Shown here in pieces: positions 1 through 13,291 of a DNA stretch of 64,000 nt; position 1 is the first letter of the stretch; the number at the start of each line of letters is the position of its first letter. A program made the translations under genes and the position numbers. The DNA is taken from NCBI GenBank assembly GCA_025356435.1, contig JANXSY010000160.1:1-64000 (forward strand), in the 5' to 3' direction. The DNA comes from Isosphaeraceae bacterium (GTDB taxonomy: Bacteria > Planctomycetota > Planctomycetia > Isosphaerales > Isosphaeraceae). Under the pieces are notes generated by a model that worked only from the letters and a program-made list of their open reading frames with translations, did not search any database and was not told the origin of the DNA.

Positions 1-161
1 GCATCCGTATTGTAACCGAGCTGTCCGTTGCCAAATGTGGTGGTCTCAAACCCACCATTCTGCAGATACCCTGCCTGAGCACCGCCGGATGAACTTATCG
101 CCAGGGTGAGCGTGGCGACACCGATCACGGCCATCTTCTTCAAATTCATTTTTGTCCTCAT
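1..161 (-). CDS. Secreted protein, N-terminal part only (runs off window edge)
   Basis: Minus-strand reading from ATG at 161 (or 149): MRTKMNLKKMAVIGVATLTLAISSSGGAQAGYLQNGGFETTTFGNGQLGYNTDA...; clear signal peptide followed by an 'NGGFE' start typical of PEP-CTERM-type secreted proteins; open to base 1. Confidence 0.6.
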   Translation of the reverse strand, partial: MRTKMNLKKMAVIGVATLTLAISSSGGAQAGYLQNGGFETTTFGNGQLGYNTD

Positions 162-999
162 CGATCTCTAAGCGTTGGCAATGTTAGAAACATACTGACC
201 GCACCTACAACGACGCAGAGTTCGGCATCATATCGGTGACACTGAACCCCAAGGATCGAGCCGGCAATGGGCCACCGAGAGCTTCTCACAACCGTCGAAA
301 TCCAGCTGTCTACTTCGCTAGATCGTATTCGTGAGAAGCTCGTGCGACTTGCACATATTAAGCTTAACCACTACAGGCTTCTTATCAATATTGTTTCGGA
401 AAAACACTCTCTCGTGATGAAAAAATGCAACATAACAAGATACTTCAGCTTGACAAATTGTCTGGATCGGGATGATTTTTTCTGGCGATCGAAGCACTTA
501 TCTATGGATAACCCAGGATTCGAGGCAATTCATTGCCCAGAAGACTCATCAGAGTCTCCAAAAGCGACTTAGCCCAGCTTTCTGGCGTTGTGAGCGAATT
601 CTAAAGATGCCGAGATAGAGAGAATTTCCTAAGCGAACATAGCACTGGGCGGACAGAGCATAACCTCGGTCGGATTATCCCGAACGAGAAGCTCATTTCC
701 CAGACTGCTCAGTCCTTGATGCTGGTTTTGCTCGGATCAGGAGAAAAACGTCAAGTCGAGGCCTTGGCGCGAAGTTTGTCTGTGACTAAATCCTCGCCCT
801 CTCGCTGATTTCCGAGGTAGGCACACGAGCGTTAAACTTTCAGTGAAGATTCTCAATCGATCCGAACTGAGAGTCGCAAGGTGAGATCAAATAGACGTTC
901 GGAGCGCCTTCATGAACATCGGTACGTGTCGTGCATCCAATTAGCAAGCTTTTCGGGACCTGAATCATAAGCCTGAGCCCATGATGCTCGATCGGTTTT

Positions 1000-1435
1000 G
1001 AGCCTTGGGCCTCGCCGGTCGTGCTGGAGGGGGAGGTTGAATGTAACGAAGTCTATGTGATGGCCGGACGTGAGGAGTATCCAGAGGCGGTCAAAACAGG
1101 CTCTCCCCCCCGGCGGCTTGGTCTACTCCGATAAATAGGACATCGACAGCCGGCTGGTCGAATGGGCTCACTCTTACAAAACTGTCTGCTATGGAAAGCG
1201 CGAGTTCGCTCGTGACGATGACGGGGATGGGTTCTTCAAGGTGCACGTCAACACTCTGGAAGGGCTTTGGTCGCTGCTCCGTTGGTGGCTGCGGCCTCAC
1301 CGAGGAATTCCGCAGGAAAGCCTGCCGCTCTATTCTGTGTTACTTCGAGTTCGTTCACGATGTCCGCGCCAGGGGAAAAAAAGGCTCTTGGGTGCCCTGA
1401 TCGGCCAATGGTTGGCACCACCTCGGAATCCATCA
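1000..1435 (+). mobile_element. Degenerate ISXO2-like (IS1595-type) transposase remnant
   Basis: Frame fragments LEGEVECNEVYVMAGREEYPEAV (from 1021) and DIDSRLVEWAHSYKTVCYGKREFARDDDGDGFFKVHVNTLEGLWSLLRWWLRPHRGIPQESLPLYSVLL (about 1139-1340), then FEFVHDVRARGKKG in another frame. 'VHVNTLEGLWSLLR' is the characteristic ISXO2-like C-terminal motif. Internal stop (TAG 1136-1138) and frameshifts. Confidence 0.7.
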
Positions 1436-1615
1436 TGAGGCAACGACTTTGCACGTCACGAGTGCCGTGCCTCTCCACGTTGATGCATCGCCGTTTCGGC
1501 TCAGAACGAATACCGGGTTGGTGCGACCGAAAGGCGGATCGACGGATCGAAATCGGGGTCGAGCGGCCGTAGGGCAGAGTGTTCGAAACGTGGCGTCGTC
1601 GATCGAGACTCCCTT

Positions 1616-5080
<3,465 letters not shown>

Positions 5081-5257
5081 CGCCAGGAATGAGAGAAGGG
5101 TTCTCAAGCCCGATTGCGAGCAAGACCGTACGGCGTCTGATCGATCAGTGCGCCGTTTCCAATCTGTCCCGTAGTCGGGTGAGAACCCTACTCACACGCG
5201 TCGAGCCGATACCGGGTAACCAGATCGGTCGGCTGGCTTAGGGTAACCGTTCAGGCA

Positions 5258-5306
5258 AGCGAGCCAACCACAGCGATGATCGCGGTGGTTGGCTCGCTCT
5301 CTTTTT
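5258..5306 (+). terminator. Rho-independent terminator downstream of katG
   Basis: Perfect inverted repeat agcgagccaaccac...gtggttggctcgct with inner gcgat/atcgc, followed by ctcttttt. Confidence 0.8.
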
Positions 5307-5635
5307 AGCGTCCCGAAGACGCTCTCCATCAGCTCGCTTCGGAAATGATCGGCCGTCGCCCCGTACGGCCAGCCCTCACCGGTGGCTCGAATTTCACGAT
5401 CGATGAGGAGCCGCTTTTGCTCCTCGCGGACGTCTGCCTCTCCGACTGGGTCACGGACGGGCGGCGGGGTGGATCGTCCCATATTTGTGGGGAAGGTCAG
5501 ACCGGGATTCGCGCGAGGCCGTGGATGCGACCCACCACGATCCGCCCAGACCCGCCCGGAGAACTCGGTGAGCGAGACAGGCCCGCCCGACTCCGTTTGG
5601 GGACGGAAGGGGCGAGCCTGTGTTTGCTCAGTCAA

Positions 5636-5985
5636 TGCGGCCCGCAGGATTCGAACCTGCAACCAAGGGATTCAAGCGCCCTCGCGTTTCCACGAGGCTT
5701 GGACTATCTCACCCTCCCCACTCGCCCGCGAGCGGGTCTGCGTGGAGGCCGGGGGCTCGTCGGCGGGGGTTATTGTTGGGACTCACCCCGCTAGTCTCTG
5801 AACCTTCCTGGCCACCGATGCCCGGCCAGGCTCGGCTGCGGATTGCCTTGCGACCGCCTATCGGACGTTCCCGCGAGACGGACGTTTAGGTTTCCCGCAA
5901 TTCACCCGGTTCGCATCCGGAGGTTACCCCCCGGTGCCACCTTTTCCTTGATGAGTCCCCTGCTCTACCGTTGAGCTAGGGCCGC
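5636..5985 (-). tRNA. tRNA with CAU anticodon (elongator Met or Ile2), interrupted by a group I intron
   Basis: Minus-strand exon 1 (5985..5951) GCGGCCCTAGCTCAACGGTAGAGCAGGGGACTCAT and exon 2 (5672..5636) AATCCCTTGGTTGCAGGTTCGAATCCTGCGGGCCGCA. Joined, they give a cloverleaf: 7-bp acceptor GCGGCCC/GGGCCGC, D stem GCTC/GAGC, anticodon stem GGGGA/TCCCT with loop CTCATAA, T arm GCAGG-TTCGAAT-CCTGC. CCA not encoded. Confidence 0.92.
5673..5950 (-). ncRNA. Group I self-splicing intron (IC3-like) in tRNA(CAU)
   Basis: Intron begins after U of CAU and ends in G. IGS GTG pairs with exon CAU; P4 TGCGGG/TCCGCA; core 'GGGAAACCTAAACG', 'GGCAATCCGCAGCC', P7 strands 'TTCAGAGACTAG' and 'GAGATAGTCCAAGCC'; terminal hairpin CCTCG/CGAGG. 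Same order of motifs as the Azoarcus tRNA-Ile(CAU) intron. No ORF of significance inside. Confidence 0.9.
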
Positions 5986-6002
5986 ATGTCTCTATCTTCA
6001 AG

Positions 6003-6042
6003 CAAGATCGAGGACGATGCAAGGGCATCGTCCTCGATCTTG
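6003..6042. terminator. Perfect 18-bp hairpin between desaturase gene and tRNA
   Basis: caagatcgaggacgatgc-aagg-gcatcgtcctcgatcttg; no U-tract on either strand. Confidence 0.55.
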
Positions 6043-6079
6043 AATCCAGATTCGTGCGAACTCACGGGCGACGGGCCGA

Positions 6080-7048
6080 TCAGTTGGCGGCGGTCGCGAG
6101 TTCGGGCTCTTCGTCCTTGTGAGACGCGTCGTGAACCCGAGCCTCCAGGTCGAGCGGACGTATCTCCAGGGGAGAGACGACGTTCGCAACTTTGGGCATC
6201 TTGATCGTGTGAACCAGACCGACCCAGGAGAGTGCCTTGATCGCCATGTAGGTCATGTCAATTTCCCACCAGGCGGTCCCGTGCCTGGCCGACGTCTGGA
6301 ACGCGTGATGGTTGTTATGCCAGCCTTCACCGTAAGTGACAATCGCGACCCACCAGAGGTTCGTCGAGTCGTCGCGGGTTTCGTGGGTCCGGTAGCCCCA
6401 GACGTGGGTGGCGGAGTTGACCAGCCAGGTCGCGTGGAGGACGAGAACCGTGCGGAGGAAGCCGCCCCAGACCAGCCACGACATCCCCAGCTTCGGCGAG
6501 AACAGGTTGCCGACCAGGTAGAGGCCGACGAACAGGAGCAAGGGGAAGATGAGGTGATTCTTGTCGAGGAAGACGTGGACCTTGTCGCGTTCGAGGTCCG
6601 GCGTCCACTTCCGGTAGTATTCCGGGGTGTGGCGCGAGGTGATGTCGGGGGTCATGAACCAGAACATGTGGGCCCAGCCGAAGCTCCGGCGAGGGGTATG
6701 AGCGTCTTCATCGGTATCAGAGTGGGCGTGGTGCCGGCGATGGTCAGCGACCCAACCAATCGCGCCGCCTTCGCTGGCGCAACAACCGATGATCGTGAGC
6801 AAGTATTCGAAGGCCTTGGGACGGCAGACGAAGCTCCGGTGCGTGAGCAGCCGGTGATAGGTCATGCAGATGCCGACCCCACCCGTCAGCCAGTGCAGGA
6901 TGAAGAGCAGTGCCACTCCAGACCACGAGAAGTTGCCCGGAAAGAGTGCCAGGAGAGCCCCAACGTGGAGGGCTCCGATCCAGATGAGTGGACCCCAGGC
7001 AATATAACCGTTGGATGTCTCGGGGGTGTTTGTCGTCGTGGTCGCCAT
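6080..7048 (-). CDS. Membrane fatty acid (acyl-CoA delta-9) desaturase
   Basis: Histidine boxes HRLLTHRSF, HRRHH, HNNHH in a multi-TM protein. Confidence 0.9.
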   Translation of the reverse strand: MATTTTNTPETSNGYIAWGPLIWIGALHVGALLALFPGNFSWSGVALLFILHWLTGGVGICMTYHRLLTHRSFVCRPKAFEYLLTIIGCCASEGGAIGWVADHRRHHAHSDTDEDAHTPRRSFGWAHMFWFMTPDITSRHTPEYYRKWTPDLERDKVHVFLDKNHLIFPLLLFVGLYLVGNLFSPKLGMSWLVWGGFLRTVLVLHATWLVNSATHVWGYRTHETRDDSTNLWWVAIVTYGEGWHNNHHAFQTSARHGTAWWEIDMTYMAIKALSWVGLVHTIKMPKVANVVSPLEIRPLDLEARVHDASHKDEEPELATAAN

Positions 7049-7375
7049 TCGTAACCTTGTCTCGTGGTGGGAATCGGGTACCCCGCGGGCGGACCCAGAT
7101 TCGTCCGCTTGCGGCTCGAAGTGTGGACTTGCTACGGTGTTACCGCTGAAGTTTCCGAGAGGAGCCCAGGCCTAGAGCCGACTCCCGCCCAGACTAAAGG
7201 ACGGAATCACGCTCGCGGATCGCCTCGAAATCTTGCCGTGTGGGGGGAATTCAGCGGGCCTGGGTGACGAGCGGAATAAGAGTCTAACTATTTTGCGTCG
7301 ACCAACCAGTCTTCTTTTTCACAATTTTTTTCAACTCCTCTCGCCGTGAGAGGTTTCTCAGAGGGTAATCTCGCG

Positions 7376-8320
7376 ATGCGAGGCGTCTTTTTCGACGGCA
7401 GCTCAGTCCACCTCCGCCGCGACCTTCCCGATCCGGCTGTTTGTGCGGGAGAGACACTCGTCAGAGTCCGCCGGGCCGGCATCTGCGAGACCGACCTTCA
7501 AATTGCGCGGGGGTACATGGGCTTTCGCGGTGTCCTTGGCCATGAATTCGTTGGCGAGACCTCTGAAGGCAGGCGAGTTACAGCCGAGATCAATAACGCT
7601 TGCCAGACCTGCGAGACCTGCCGAGCGGGCCGACAGAACCATTGCCCGAGTCGGACGGTGCTAGGGATTTTAAACCACGACGGCGCGATGGCAGACTACG
7701 TCGCGGTCAGTACCCGCAATCTTCACGCGATCCCCGACATCATCGACGACCGCTGCGCCGTGTTCATCGAGCCGCTGGCGGCGGCCTTTCGGATGATCGA
7801 GCAGGCCGAGGTCGGCTACGGAACGTCGATCGCCGTCATCGGCGACGGCAAGCTGGGGCTCCTCTGCACCTGGGTCGCGCGATCGTCCGGGGCGCGGGTG
7901 ACGCTGATCGGCAAGCATCCCGAGAAGTTGCGAGTCGCGGGCGAGGACGTCCAGATCGTCCACCTCGACGAAGTCGAAAGGTTGCGAGCGACGTTCGACT
8001 TCGTCGCCGATTGCACCGGCTCACCGACCGGCTTTCCGCTCGCCCTGAAGCTCGTCCGCCCATGCGGCACCGTGATCCTCAAGACCACAGTCGCGGGCGA
8101 CTACACCATAAACCTCGCCCCAGTCGTCATCGACGAAGTGACAATCATCGGTTCTCGTTGCGGCCCCTTCCCCCGCGCCATCGCAGCGCTGGCGACGCGT
8201 GAGATTGACGTCACTCCCCTCATCGGGGCCGAGTTGAATCTGGACGACGCCGAGAGGGCGTTCCAGCTTGCGGGCGAGAGGGGGGCCAGGAAGGTGCTAT
8301 TGGACATGCACTCGAAGTAA
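7376..8320 (+). CDS. Zinc-dependent medium-chain alcohol/polyol dehydrogenase
   Basis: MRGVFFDGSSVHLRRDLPDP..AGICETDLQIARGYMGFRGVLGHEFVG; structural Zn Cys motif CQTCETCRAGRQNHC; Rossmann region VIGDGKLGLL. Confidence 0.85.
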   Translation: MRGVFFDGSSVHLRRDLPDPAVCAGETLVRVRRAGICETDLQIARGYMGFRGVLGHEFVGETSEGRRVTAEINNACQTCETCRAGRQNHCPSRTVLGILNHDGAMADYVAVSTRNLHAIPDIIDDRCAVFIEPLAAAFRMIEQAEVGYGTSIAVIGDGKLGLLCTWVARSSGARVTLIGKHPEKLRVAGEDVQIVHLDEVERLRATFDFVADCTGSPTGFPLALKLVRPCGTVILKTTVAGDYTINLAPVVIDEVTIIGSRCGPFPRAIAALATREIDVTPLIGAELNLDDAERAFQLAGERGARKVLLDMHSK

Positions 8321-8339
8321 GAGCGTCAATTATCTCCGA

Positions 8340-10262
8340 CTAAATATCGATATCTTTAGCCGTATAAGCCTCTGACATGATGAATTGATAGCGTGCCTCG
8401 GGCTCTTTACCCATGAGGTCGGTGACAGTCCGCTCGGTGTAGGGGCGGTCGTCTTCGGGAACGCCGACGCGTAAAAGCCGGCGCTTGTCGGGGTCGAGGG
8501 TCGTCTGATAGAGGAGCTGGGCGGGCATCTCGCCGAGACCTTTGAAGCGGGTGATGTTGGGCTTGGCGTTCTTGGGGAGCTTGGCGAGAATCCGGTCTCG
8601 CTGGGCGTCGTCGGCCGCCCATTGGGTGTCCTGGCCGTGGGTGATCTTGTAGAGCGGCGGGCAGGCGAGATAGATCCGGCCGTCTTCGAAGAGCCTCGGC
8701 AGGTGTCGGTAGAAGAAGGTGAGCAAGAGAGTCGCGATGTGGTGGCCGTCGCTGTCAGCGTCGGTGAGAAGGATGACCTTGCCGTAGCGAAGCCGGGACT
8801 GGTCGTACTGGTCATCCATCCCGCAGCCGAGCGCGCTCACGATGTCGGTGAGTTCTTTATTCTCGAGCACCTTCGCCTTGCCGGCCTGCTCGGCGTTGAG
8901 AACTTTCCCCTTGAGCGGGAGGATGGCCTGGGTGTCGCGGTTCCTCCCCTGCTTGGCTGACCCGCCCGCGCTGTCACCTTCAACGATGAACAGTTCGGAT
9001 CGTTCGGGATCAGTGGTGTCGCAGTCGTGGAGCTTGCCGGGCAGGGTCAGCCGGTTCGAGATCGCCGTCTTGCGGCGTACCTGCGAAGCTGCCGCGCGGC
9101 TCGCTTCGCGGGCCTTTGCCGCCTGGATCACCCGGGCCGCGATCGCGTCACCGACGCTCCGGTTCTTGAGCAAGAAGTCTTCGAGCCGGGGTCGGACCAT
9201 GGTCTCGATCTGGTTGCGGACTTCCGGGTTGTTGAGCCGGCCCTTGGTCTGACCCTGGAATTGCGGCTCGTGCAGGCAGACGGAGAGGATCGCGGTCAGA
9301 CCCTCACTGATATCCTCACCCTTAATTTCCATGCCTTTTTTGAGCAGTTCATGATCTTTCATGTACCGCTGCACCGCCGCCCGGACCGCGGCGCGGAGGC
9401 CCTGCTCGTGGGTGCCGCCATCTCGCGTCGGGATCGTGTTGACGAAGGATCGGAGATGTTCGTCGGTCGCCTCGGTCCAGATCAACGCGACGTGACAGCG
9501 CAGGCCTGTGTCGGCGTCTTCGCGTTCCAGCACGAACGGCATTTCGGTGACGCGTGTGTCTCCACGCGCCTGGTTGATCGCCGCGAGGAAGTCGACGACA
9601 CCGCCGGCGTGGCGGAACTCGGTCGTCGCGCCGACCTTCTCGTTGTTGAATTGAATGACCAGACCTTTATTCAGGTAGGTCTTCACGTCAAGACGTTCGG
9701 CGATGACCTCGGGATCATACGCGGTGTCGCGGAAAATTTCGGGGTCGGGCGTGAACGTGACGGTCGTTCCCGTCCCCCGCGCCGGCTCGCCTGGCGTGAC
9801 GGGGCCGATCGGCTTGCCCTTGCGATAGATCTGCGTATAAGTGATTCCGTCGCGACGCACCTGCGCTTCGAGCTGCTTGCTGAGGGCGTTGACGACGCTC
9901 GCGCCGACGCCGTGGAGGCCGCCGGCCACCTTGTAGGCATCGTTGTCGAACTTGCCGCCCGCGTGCAGGGTCGTGAAGATGACCTCGAGCGCACTCAGAC
10001 CCGACTTGGCGTGCTTGTCGACGGGGATTCCTCGGCCATTATCGGAGACGGTGATCGTCTTGCCGTCTTTGCCGAGCGAGACGACGATCCGCGAGGCGTG
10101 GCCGTTCATCACCTCGTCGACCGAGTTGTCGACGATTTCCCAGAGCAGGTGATGCAGCCCGTCTTTATCGACGCCGCCAATATACATGCCGGGCCGTCGC
10201 CTGACGGCTTCCAGGCCCTCAAGGATGCTGATGGAGTCGGCGTTATAGGTTCCGGACGACAT
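8340..10262 (-). CDS. Type IIA DNA topoisomerase subunit B (GyrB/ParE family)
   Basis: LEAVRRRPGMYIGG, DNGRGIPVD, GGLHGVGASVVNALS, FIVEGDSAGGSAKQGRNR, LTDADSDGHHI. Confidence 0.95.
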   Translation of the reverse strand: MSSGTYNADSISILEGLEAVRRRPGMYIGGVDKDGLHHLLWEIVDNSVDEVMNGHASRIVVSLGKDGKTITVSDNGRGIPVDKHAKSGLSALEVIFTTLHAGGKFDNDAYKVAGGLHGVGASVVNALSKQLEAQVRRDGITYTQIYRKGKPIGPVTPGEPARGTGTTVTFTPDPEIFRDTAYDPEVIAERLDVKTYLNKGLVIQFNNEKVGATTEFRHAGGVVDFLAAINQARGDTRVTEMPFVLEREDADTGLRCHVALIWTEATDEHLRSFVNTIPTRDGGTHEQGLRAAVRAAVQRYMKDHELLKKGMEIKGEDISEGLTAILSVCLHEPQFQGQTKGRLNNPEVRNQIETMVRPRLEDFLLKNRSVGDAIAARVIQAAKAREASRAAASQVRRKTAISNRLTLPGKLHDCDTTDPERSELFIVEGDSAGGSAKQGRNRDTQAILPLKGKVLNAEQAGKAKVLENKELTDIVSALGCGMDDQYDQSRLRYGKVILLTDADSDGHHIATLLLTFFYRHLPRLFEDGRIYLACPPLYKITHGQDTQWAADDAQRDRILAKLPKNAKPNITRFKGLGEMPAQLLYQTTLDPDKRRLLRVGVPEDDRPYTERTVTDLMGKEPEARYQFIMSEAYTAKDIDI

Positions 10263-10588
10263 GCTCTTGGACTCGTTCCGCAGGGGTAAGGGGCGGGATT
10301 CGATTCAAACCAGCGTCGGAAAATCTTGTTTTCGACCCAGCACCCAGCCGGGCGCGACGTTGCGCCTCGCAGGGTCAAACTGCCCGTCATTCCGACTTCG
10401 ACGATCAGAAAGACGGGCAGGAATTCGGCAAGCTCAGGTTCGTCTCCCAATCCATCGGGTCCGATCATCAACGCGAATCGAAATATTGCCGCAACGGCCA
10501 ATGACAGTGTATAGGCCGGAATCGCCGAAGGCCCAGCCCTCGACGACGGATTCCAGAGGGCTCTCTTTCATAAGAACCTCTGTATTTC

Positions 10589-13030
10589 TCACTCGCCAAC
10601 CTCTTGCGGACTTGGCACTGGCTGCACCTCGTCGTGGATGATCGCGTCGAGCGAGCCGCGTTGGAGGATGCCGAATCCGGTGCCGCCGCGAGACGTCACG
10701 GGGTATTTCGTCGCCCGGACGATCTGGGTTGAGCCGCGATTGGTCTGGACGGTCAAGCCCTCACGCATCTTGTTGGCAAGCGCGAAGCCGATCACACGGT
10801 CGTCGGCCTTCAGCTTGATGGCGGTCACGCCCTTCGCTGCGCTCGAGACGACGTTAATCTCGCTCACGGGGAAGATCAGCACCCGAGCCGAGCGGGTGGC
10901 AAGGCAGACGGTCTCGTTGCCGTCAGACACTTCAACGCCGACGACCTTGTCGTCCTTCAGGTTGGCGTCGAGCCGGACGATGAGTCGCCCCTTACGGTTC
11001 GAGACGATCGCATGCGTCGAGAGGGGGAACCGCAAGACCTTGCCGCCGGCGGTGAGGGCGATCGCGTAAGGGCCGGGCGGTACGCTGTCGAGCGGGCCAT
11101 CGCCATTGACTGCCGCGAGTTCGCCGCCGAGGAGTGCCTGCACCGGGGTCGGCGGCGGTGCGGGCGTGCCGGTCCACACAGGCAGGCAGCGCGGATCGTA
11201 GCAGGCGACGCCGACAAGATGCTCGCCGTCTTCGAGGGCGAAGCCCTTCTGATAAGGCTCGCCGTGGCCGGTTGTCAGCGGGATGTCGTTCACCCGCATC
11301 GTGTAGCCGATGCCACGATCGGTAAAGAAGGTCAGGGTCTGCCGGGCACGCGATCGATAGATCCAGCCGACGCGGTCGTCGTCGCGGAGCCGGATGCTGG
11401 CGACGTCGGTGAACGACTTCTGCCGCTTGATCCAGCCGTCTCGGGTCACGATCACCCAGGCGTCTTCGTCAATGATGTAGTCTTCTTCACGATACTCAAC
11501 CGGGGCGCTCGGCCCCTCGATCTTGGTCCGCCTCGCGTCGCCATAGGCGCGTGCGATCTCTTTCAGCTCCTTGCGGATAATCTGCCAACGTGCCTCTTCG
11601 TCGGCGAGCAACGCCTCAAGCTCTGCCGCGCGAGACCGCTTCGCCGCGAGTTCGGCGAGGATGTCGGCGATCTCCAGCTTGCCGAGCTTGTAGAGCTTGG
11701 TTTCGAGGATCGCGTCGGACTGCTCGAACGAAAGCGCGAAGCGATCCATCAGCTTGGGCGAGGCGTCGGGCTTGCCGTCGCTGGCGCGGATGATCGCGAT
11801 CGCCTCGTCGAGGGCGTTGAAGACGATCGCGAAGCCTTCGAGGATGTGAATCCGTCTCAGCAGGTTCGTCAACTCGAACTGAATGCGCCTCGTGACGATC
11901 TCCAGGCGGAAATCGAGGAAATAGATCAGCATACTCTTGAGGTCGAGCCGCGCGGGGACCGCTACCTCTCCTGCGGTCGAAGGCAGGAGGCAGGTCAAGT
12001 TGACCCCGAAATTCGTATGCAAGGGCGTATTCTTGAACAAATAGGCCATCGCCGCGTCGAGGTTCGCGCCGGGACGCAGCTCGAGCGCGATCCGAACGTC
12101 TTCGGTGCTCAGGTCTTTGATGTTGGTGAGCTGCGGGACTTGACCCCTACCGATGAGTTCGCCGATCCGGAGGACGAGGGCATCCTTCTCGATCCCGTAG
12201 GGAATCGAGGTGATGAAGACCGAATTCGGCCGGTCGGGATCGCGCTCATAGGTGCCGCGCAGCTTAATCGAGCCTTGCCCGGTCGCGTAGATCTGCTGGA
12301 TCTCGGTCGCAGTGTTGAGAATCACGCCGCCGGTCGGAAAGTCGGGGCCCAGGATGTAGCGAGAGAGCGCCTCGATCGGCAGGTCGCGGTCGTCGAGGAG
12401 CGCGGCGAGGGCCGAGCAGACCTCCTTGAGGTTGTGCGACGGGATGTTCGTCGCCATGCCGACGGCGATACCGCTCGTGCCGTTGACGAGGAGATTGGGA
12501 AACTGCGCAGGGAGGACTTCGGGTTCGGAGGTCGTCGAGGCATAATTCGGCCTGAAGTTTACCGTGTCCTGGTTCAACTCGGTGAGGAGTTCCTCGGCAA
12601 TCGGCTGGAATCGGCACTCGGTATACCGCATGGCGGCCGCAGAGTCGCCGTCGATCGAGCCAAAGTTGCCGTATCCGTCGATCAAAGGGTAGCGGAGGCT
12701 GAACGACTGCGCCATTCGAACGAGGGCCTGGTAGATCGACTGGTCACCGTGCGGGTGATAGCTCTTCATCGACTCGCCGACGACCGCCGCGCACTTCATA
12801 TAGCGGCCGTCAGACCGGACGCCCAGGTCAGCCCACATGGCGTATAAGATCCGCCTCTGAACCGGCTTGAGGCCGTCGCGGACGTCGGGCAAGGCCCGCG
12901 AGGTGATGACCGAAAGCGCATAGTTCAGGTAGCGCGTTCGAGTTACCTCGGCGAGCGTGACATCCTCAACGATCATCTTCGGCGGGCGTCCGCCCCCGTC
13001 AGGGAGTAGCCCACTCTTCCGCTTCGCCAT
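10589..13030 (-). CDS. Type IIA DNA topoisomerase subunit A (GyrA/ParC family)
   Basis: [29 protein letters not shown], active-site Tyr region [22 protein letters not shown]; canonical GyrA box not seen in C-terminal domain. Confidence 0.93.
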   Translation of the reverse strand: MAKRKSGLLPDGGGRPPKMIVEDVTLAEVTRTRYLNYALSVITSRALPDVRDGLKPVQRRILYAMWADLGVRSDGRYMKCAAVVGESMKSYHPHGDQSIYQALVRMAQSFSLRYPLIDGYGNFGSIDGDSAAAMRYTECRFQPIAEELLTELNQDTVNFRPNYASTTSEPEVLPAQFPNLLVNGTSGIAVGMATNIPSHNLKEVCSALAALLDDRDLPIEALSRYILGPDFPTGGVILNTATEIQQIYATGQGSIKLRGTYERDPDRPNSVFITSIPYGIEKDALVLRIGELIGRGQVPQLTNIKDLSTEDVRIALELRPGANLDAAMAYLFKNTPLHTNFGVNLTCLLPSTAGEVAVPARLDLKSMLIYFLDFRLEIVTRRIQFELTNLLRRIHILEGFAIVFNALDEAIAIIRASDGKPDASPKLMDRFALSFEQSDAILETKLYKLGKLEIADILAELAAKRSRAAELEALLADEEARWQIIRKELKEIARAYGDARRTKIEGPSAPVEYREEDYIIDEDAWVIVTRDGWIKRQKSFTDVASIRLRDDDRVGWIYRSRARQTLTFFTDRGIGYTMRVNDIPLTTGHGEPYQKGFALEDGEHLVGVACYDPRCLPVWTGTPAPPPTPVQALLGGELAAVNGDGPLDSVPPGPYAIALTAGGKVLRFPLSTHAIVSNRKGRLIVRLDANLKDDKVVGVEVSDGNETVCLATRSARVLIFPVSEINVVSSAAKGVTAIKLKADDRVIGFALANKMREGLTVQTNRGSTQIVRATKYPVTSRGGTGFGILQRGSLDAIIHDEVQPVPSPQEVGE

Positions 13031-13291
13031 CGGTCCGTCCTGAATCTCGCTCGGCGTTTCTCCGTCTCGGCAGCGGGCTTCCGGCCATCCCGCCGCCCTG
13101 ATCCGACCTGATTCACCTTCATACCATGAGGTTGATAGACCGCGTCAAGGCCAGCATTTTTGATTGCAAGTGCACATGCCTTTTTTATTTTGTCTCTCCC
13201 GGTGGCGTTCGGGCATGGAATCTGCTTTTAATTGTATCGAGTCTGGCCCGTGGTGATCGGTCGCTAGAGACGCTTATTGAAGGGTAATCGG

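Noticed and set aside
267-572. 101-aa plus-strand ORF in the AT-richer left end
   Set aside because: No RBS, leader or motif; isolated in a region that looks decayed. Kept only as part of the left-end observation.
5345-5889. Plus-strand ORFs of 89-149 aa across 5345-5889 (and 5192..5662 minus)
   Set aside because: They lie over the intron-containing tRNA or the adjacent terminator and have no protein-like features.
11012-12847. 611-aa plus-strand ORF
   Set aside because: Entirely antisense to the topoisomerase A gene; high-GC shadow ORF with Arg/Asp/Gly-rich low-information sequence.
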